Shown here in pieces: positions 60,949 through 64,000 of a stretch of DNA of 64,000 bases. A program made the position numbers and the translations under genes. The DNA is taken from NCBI RefSeq assembly GCF_013410405.1, contig NZ_JACCFK010000001.1, positions 1,860,001 through 1,924,000 on the forward strand, given 5' to 3'. The stretch comes from Amycolatopsis endophytica (lineage in GTDB: Bacteria; Actinomycetota; Actinomycetes; Mycobacteriales; Pseudonocardiaceae). Under the pieces are notes generated by a model. That model saw only the letters and a program-made list of their open reading frames with translations, was not told the DNA's origin and did not search any database. How positions within the stretch are numbered: position 1 is the stretch's first letter; each line of letters starts with the position of its first letter.

Positions 60949-62763
60949 GTGGCAGAAGAGCAACGCCAGGCGCGCGTGCGAGCGCCCGAACTCGCCGGCG
61001 ACGTGTGGCTGAACACCGGGGGTGAGCAGGTCACGCTGGCGCAGCTGCGCGGCAAGATCGTGCTCCTCGACTTCTGGACGTCGGGCTGCATCAACTGCCT
61101 GCACGTGCTGGACGAGCTGCGCCCGCTGGAGGAGGAGTTCGCCGACGTGCTCGTCACGATCGGGGTGCACTCGCCGAAGTTCCTGCACGAGGGCGAGGCC
61201 GCGGCCATCGAAGCCGCCGTGCGCCGGTACGAGGTGCACCATCCGGTGCTCAACGATCCGGAGATGACCACCTGGTCGCAGTACGCCGTGAAAGCCTGGC
61301 CGACGCTCGTCGTCGTCGACCCGCAGGGCTATGTCGTGCACACCGCGGCCGGTGAGGGACACGCCGAGGCGCTGCGCCGCGTCATCGCCGAGCTGGTCGA
61401 GACCCACGACGCGAAGGGGACGCTGCGCCGCGGCGGCAACCCGTACGTGCCTGCCGAGGAACAGCCCGCCGACCTGCGGTTCCCGAGCAAGGCCGTGACC
61501 ACCGCCGAGGGCCGCATCCTGGTCGCCGACACCGGCAACCACTCGATCGCCGAGTTCGCCTCCGATGGCGAGACCCTGATCCGCCGCTTCGGCAGCGGCA
61601 CCCGTGGCCGCGCCGACGGCGCCTTCGACGTCGCGAGCTTCGCCGAGCCGGCCGGCCTCGCCCTCCTGCCCGCCGAGGTCGCCGACCAGGCCGGATACCA
61701 CCTGCTCGTCGCTGACACGGCCAACCACCTGCTGCGCGGCGTCGACCTCGTCACGGGCGAGGTCACCACCGTCGCAGGCACCGGAAACCAGTGGCGCGAC
61801 GGCGAAACGGACGGCGACGCGCTGTCCATCGACCTGACCAGCCCGTGGGACGTCATCTGGTGGGCGACCGGCGCGATCGTCGCGATGGCGGGCAACCACA
61901 CGCTCGGCCTGTTCGACCCGCGCACCGGCAAGATCTCCCGCTTCGCCGGCACGACCGTCGAGGGGCTGCGCGACGGCGAGCTGGGCGAAGCGTTCTTCGC
62001 CCAGACCTCCGGCCTGGCGGTGCAGGGTGACCGGTTATGGCTCGCCGACGCCGAGACCTCCGCGCTGCGCTACGTCGAAGACGGCGCCGTGCACACGGCG
62101 GTCGGCACGGACCTGTTCTCGTTCGGCCACCGCGACGGCGACGCCGCGGACGCGCTGCTCCAGCACCCGCTGGGCGTGGCGGTGCTGGCCGACGGCACGA
62201 TCGCGGTCGCCGACACCTACAACGGCGCCGTCCGCCACTACGACCCGGACAGTGGCAAGGTATCCACGCTCGCCGAGAACCTGGCCGAGCCGTCCGGACT
62301 GCTCGTCACCCAGGACGCGCTGCTCGTCGTCGAGTCGGCCGCGCACCGGCTGACCCCGCTGCCGCTGTCCGCGGACGGGCAGCAGGTGGACGGCGGCGCC
62401 CACGCCGTGCGCCGCCCGCCGACCGAGCTGGCGCCGGGCACGGTCGAGTTCTCCGTGGTGTTCACGCCGCCGCCGGGCGAGAAGCTGGACGACCGGTTCG
62501 GCCCGTCCACCCGCCTGCAGGTGACCGCCGCGCCGCCGGAACTGCTGGCCGAGGGCGAGGGCACTGGCACCGGCCTGACCCGCACGATCAAGATCGCGCC
62601 CGGTCACACCGAAGGCGTGCTGCAGGTCGTGGCCCAGGCCGCGAGCTGCGACTCCGACGCCGAGCACCCGGTCTGCCGGGTCACGCGCCAGGACTGGGGC
62701 GTGCCGATCCGCGTCACGCCCGAGGGGCCGGACCACCTCCAGCTGATCCTCGCGGGGGCGTGA
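60949..62763 (+). CDS. thioredoxin-NHL beta-propeller protein (NHLRC2-like)
   Basis: 604 residues. Residues 1-150 are a thioredoxin-like domain with CxxC in WTSGCINCLHVLDEL (about 42) and WPTLVVVDPQGYVV. Residues ~170-470 hold NHL repeats, e.g. AEGRILVADTGNHSIAEF, YHLLVADTANHLLRGVDL, GTIAVADTYNGAVRHYDP. A C-terminal beta domain follows (VEFSVVFTPPPGEKLDDRFGPS). The architecture equals animal NHLRC2. A redox or signalling role is possible. No signal peptide. The 3' end overlaps the convergent TetR gene by 50 bp. Confidence 0.87.
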   Translation: MAEEQRQARVRAPELAGDVWLNTGGEQVTLAQLRGKIVLLDFWTSGCINCLHVLDELRPLEEEFADVLVTIGVHSPKFLHEGEAAAIEAAVRRYEVHHPVLNDPEMTTWSQYAVKAWPTLVVVDPQGYVVHTAAGEGHAEALRRVIAELVETHDAKGTLRRGGNPYVPAEEQPADLRFPSKAVTTAEGRILVADTGNHSIAEFASDGETLIRRFGSGTRGRADGAFDVASFAEPAGLALLPAEVADQAGYHLLVADTANHLLRGVDLVTGEVTTVAGTGNQWRDGETDGDALSIDLTSPWDVIWWATGAIVAMAGNHTLGLFDPRTGKISRFAGTTVEGLRDGELGEAFFAQTSGLAVQGDRLWLADAETSALRYVEDGAVHTAVGTDLFSFGHRDGDAADALLQHPLGVAVLADGTIAVADTYNGAVRHYDPDSGKVSTLAENLAEPSGLLVTQDALLVVESAAHRLTPLPLSADGQQVDGGAHAVRRPPTELAPGTVEFSVVFTPPPGEKLDDRFGPSTRLQVTAAPPELLAEGEGTGTGLTRTIKIAPGHTEGVLQVVAQAASCDSDAEHPVCRVTRQDWGVPIRVTPEGPDHLQLILAGA

Positions 62764-63337
62764 AGGCGCTCACCAGCACGTCCATGGCCCGGTGGAACAA
62801 CGTCACCAGGTCCGGCGGCGAACCGGGCTGCCAGCCCGCGATCGCGGACCGGTTGGCGCCTATCGCGGCCGCCGCCGTGGTGCGCACGTAGAGGTCGTCC
62901 GCGGCCAGCCCGGTGCGCCTGGCCAGCGCCTGCGCCACGGCCTCTTCCAGCGCCCGGTTCGCCTGCGCGACCCGCGGCAGCAGCTCCGGGTGCTCACGCA
63001 GCAGCAGGGTCCGCTCGCTCCACACGTCGGTGGCGGCCAGCTCGGCGAAGCGGCCGGCGAACACCTCGCGCAACGCGGTCAGCGGCCCCTCGTCCGCGGG
63101 CCGGTCGACGATGCGCTGCCCGAGTGTGGCGGCCGCGATGTCCAGCGACAGCACGGCTTCGTCCTTCGTGGCGAAGTAGTTGAAGAACGTGCGCGCCGAC
63201 ACGCCCGCGGCCGCGCAGATGTCCTCGACGGTCACCCCGTCCGGCCCGTGACGGCGGTAGAGGGTGATGGCCGCGTGCCGCAACGCTTCGCGGGTGGCTT
63301 CCTTCTTGCGCTCGCGCAGACCGGTGGGCGGGCTCAC
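62714..63337 (-). CDS. TetR-family regulator of the divergent exporter
   Basis: 207 residues from the GTG at 63337. The HTH is LRHAAITLYRRHGPDGVTVEDICAAAGVSARTFFNYFATKDEAVLSLD (about 17-63). The C-terminal domain resembles TetR_C_17 type (ERTLLLREHPELLPRVAQANRALEEAVAQALARRTGL). It is divergent from a membrane gene and the 55-bp gap contains a strong dyad, so it most likely represses that gene and itself. Confidence 0.92.
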   Translation of the reverse strand: MSPPTGLRERKKEATREALRHAAITLYRRHGPDGVTVEDICAAAGVSARTFFNYFATKDEAVLSLDIAAATLGQRIVDRPADEGPLTALREVFAGRFAELAATDVWSERTLLLREHPELLPRVAQANRALEEAVAQALARRTGLAADDLYVRTTAAAAIGANRSAIAGWQPGSPPDLVTLFHRAMDVLVSAFTPPRGSAGGGPAPRA

Positions 63338-63355
63338 GATTTTTACAGTACTGCA

Positions 63356-63376
63356 TTTTTGCACTGCCTGCAAAAA
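63356..63376. promoter_or_regulatory. TTTTTGCA dyad operator
   Basis: TTTTTGCA-N5-TGCAAAAA is a perfect 8-bp-arm inverted repeat midway between the divergent TetR and exporter starts. CAGTACTG lies just to its left. It is strikingly AT-rich for this genome and is probably the TetR operator. Confidence 0.75.
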
Positions 63377-63392
63377 GTGATATTCTGACAGC

Positions 63393-64000
63393 ATGGTGGA
63401 GCATGTGGAAACGGAGACACCGGAAGAACCGTCCAAACTGCGCACCCTCGCCGAAAGCCTGTGGTTCCCGGTCTTCTTCGCCTGCGGCTTCGTGTTCTGC
63501 TACCTGCTCGCGTTCCACTCGCCGACGCCGCACCACATCCAGGTCGCGGTCTCCGGGCAGGCCGCCGCGAACCAGATCGGCTCCGTGCTGGACCAGAAGA
63601 GCCCTGACGCGTTCGACATCCAGCCGGTCGCCACCGCCGACGAGGCACGCCAGGCGGTGCTCGACCGGGACGCCACCGCCGCCTACTCCGCCGATCCGGC
63701 GCACCCGGTGCTCTACGTCGCCAAGGCCGACGGCTACATGCTCGAATCGATCCTCACCCAGGTATTCACCCCGGTCGCGGCCCAGACCGGCCAGGCGCTG
63801 ACGACCGTCGACCTCGCGCCGACCGAGCCCGGCGACACCATGGGCACCGGCATGTTCTACCTGGTGCTGATCTGGAACATCCCCAGCTACATCGTGGTGA
63901 TGATGCTGCTGCGCGCGGTCACGCTGAGTCGCCGGGCGAAGGTCGCGACGCTGGTCGGGTTCGGCGCGCTGCTGACCCTGATCGGCTACGGTGGCGGCGT
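63393..64000 (+). CDS. YhgE/ABC-2-like membrane protein, 5' part only
   Basis: The open frame from the ATG at 63393 runs off the window end (202 codons seen). After a short acidic N-terminus one helix follows (LWFPVFFACGFVFCYLLAF). A soluble extracellular domain (about 50-145; VAVSGQAAANQIGSVLDQKS) and then helices (FYLVLIWNIPSYIVVMMLL, VATLVGFGALLTLIGYGGG) come next, the plan of YhgE/Pip or DUF3533-type exporters. It is probably controlled by the divergent TetR protein. Confidence 0.78.
   Translation, partial: MVEHVETETPEEPSKLRTLAESLWFPVFFACGFVFCYLLAFHSPTPHHIQVAVSGQAAANQIGSVLDQKSPDAFDIQPVATADEARQAVLDRDATAAYSADPAHPVLYVAKADGYMLESILTQVFTPVAAQTGQALTTVDLAPTEPGDTMGTGMFYLVLIWNIPSYIVVMMLLRAVTLSRRAKVATLVGFGALLTLIGYGGG

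Noticed and set aside
1..64000. Prophage, integrative element or biosynthetic gene cluster
   Set aside because: No integrase, transposase, terminase, PKS or NRPS motif was found; the content is housekeeping plus regulators and transporters.

Overview
The window comes from a GC-rich actinomycete chromosome, most likely Pseudonocardiaceae and Amycolatopsis-like. The evidence is strong G/C bias at third codon positions, many GTG starts, leaderless promoters and three blocks matching mycobacterial gene order. From memory of M. tuberculosis, rpsF/ssb, a GT87 mannosyltransferase-like gene, ponA, a DUF5318 gene, padR and ino1 match the Rv0046c-Rv0054 block. trmB and pckG match Rv0208c-Rv0211. fadA2, fabG4, htdX and tetR match Rv0243-Rv0238. 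All three blocks are inverted relative to that genome but in the same overall order. No tRNA, rRNA, CRISPR array, transposase or phage gene was seen.

Layout. 1-3.4 kb: ssb (cut by the window edge), rpsF and three tandem secreted, tail-anchored paralogues. 3.5-6.3 kb: endonuclease IV, a WYL regulator, and DinB and glyoxalase-fold genes. 6.3-13.7 kb: cell-envelope and inositol block (GT87, PonA, DUF5318, PadR, Ino1) and a HAD phosphatase. 13.8-20.2 kb: a penicillin-recognising serine hydrolase, a MarR/MFS pair with an elaborate operator, a PhoX phosphatase behind a PHO-box-like array, and an anion symporter. 20.2-25.3 kb: a kinase-fold gene broken by one base, an SDR, a three-gene type VII secretion-like cluster, and an amidohydrolase.

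25.5-30.9 kb: a two-component system divergent from a MacB-like ABC exporter, with a perfect 22-bp palindrome between them. 30.9-36.7 kb: trmB, an unknown gene, an ABC-2 exporter, a stretch of gene remnants, and a second two-component system. 36.8-41.5 kb: a cassette of two bacterial dynamin-like GTPases around a GrpE-like protein, followed by an acidic protein with calcium-loop repeats. 41.8-49.6 kb: pckG, an F420-type oxidoreductase, a small XRE regulator, a secreted peptidase-like hydrolase, and a monocarboxylate uptake operon. 49.6-53.3 kb: a frameshifted MarR-GNAT fusion, a PIN remnant, an AAA ATPase and a DoxX-like protein. 53.3-58.6 kb: the fatty-acid block (thiolase, FabG4, MaoC hydratase, TetR, SCP2-like) and FxsA. 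58.6-64 kb: two hydrolases, a methyltransferase, an NHLRC2-like protein, and a TetR/exporter pair cut by the window edge.

The most promising unit is the dynamin/GrpE/calcium-repeat cassette. Regulation is unusually readable: several regulators sit beside clear dyad operators, and many starts lie 6 nt after a TANNNT -10 element, as expected of leaderless mRNAs.
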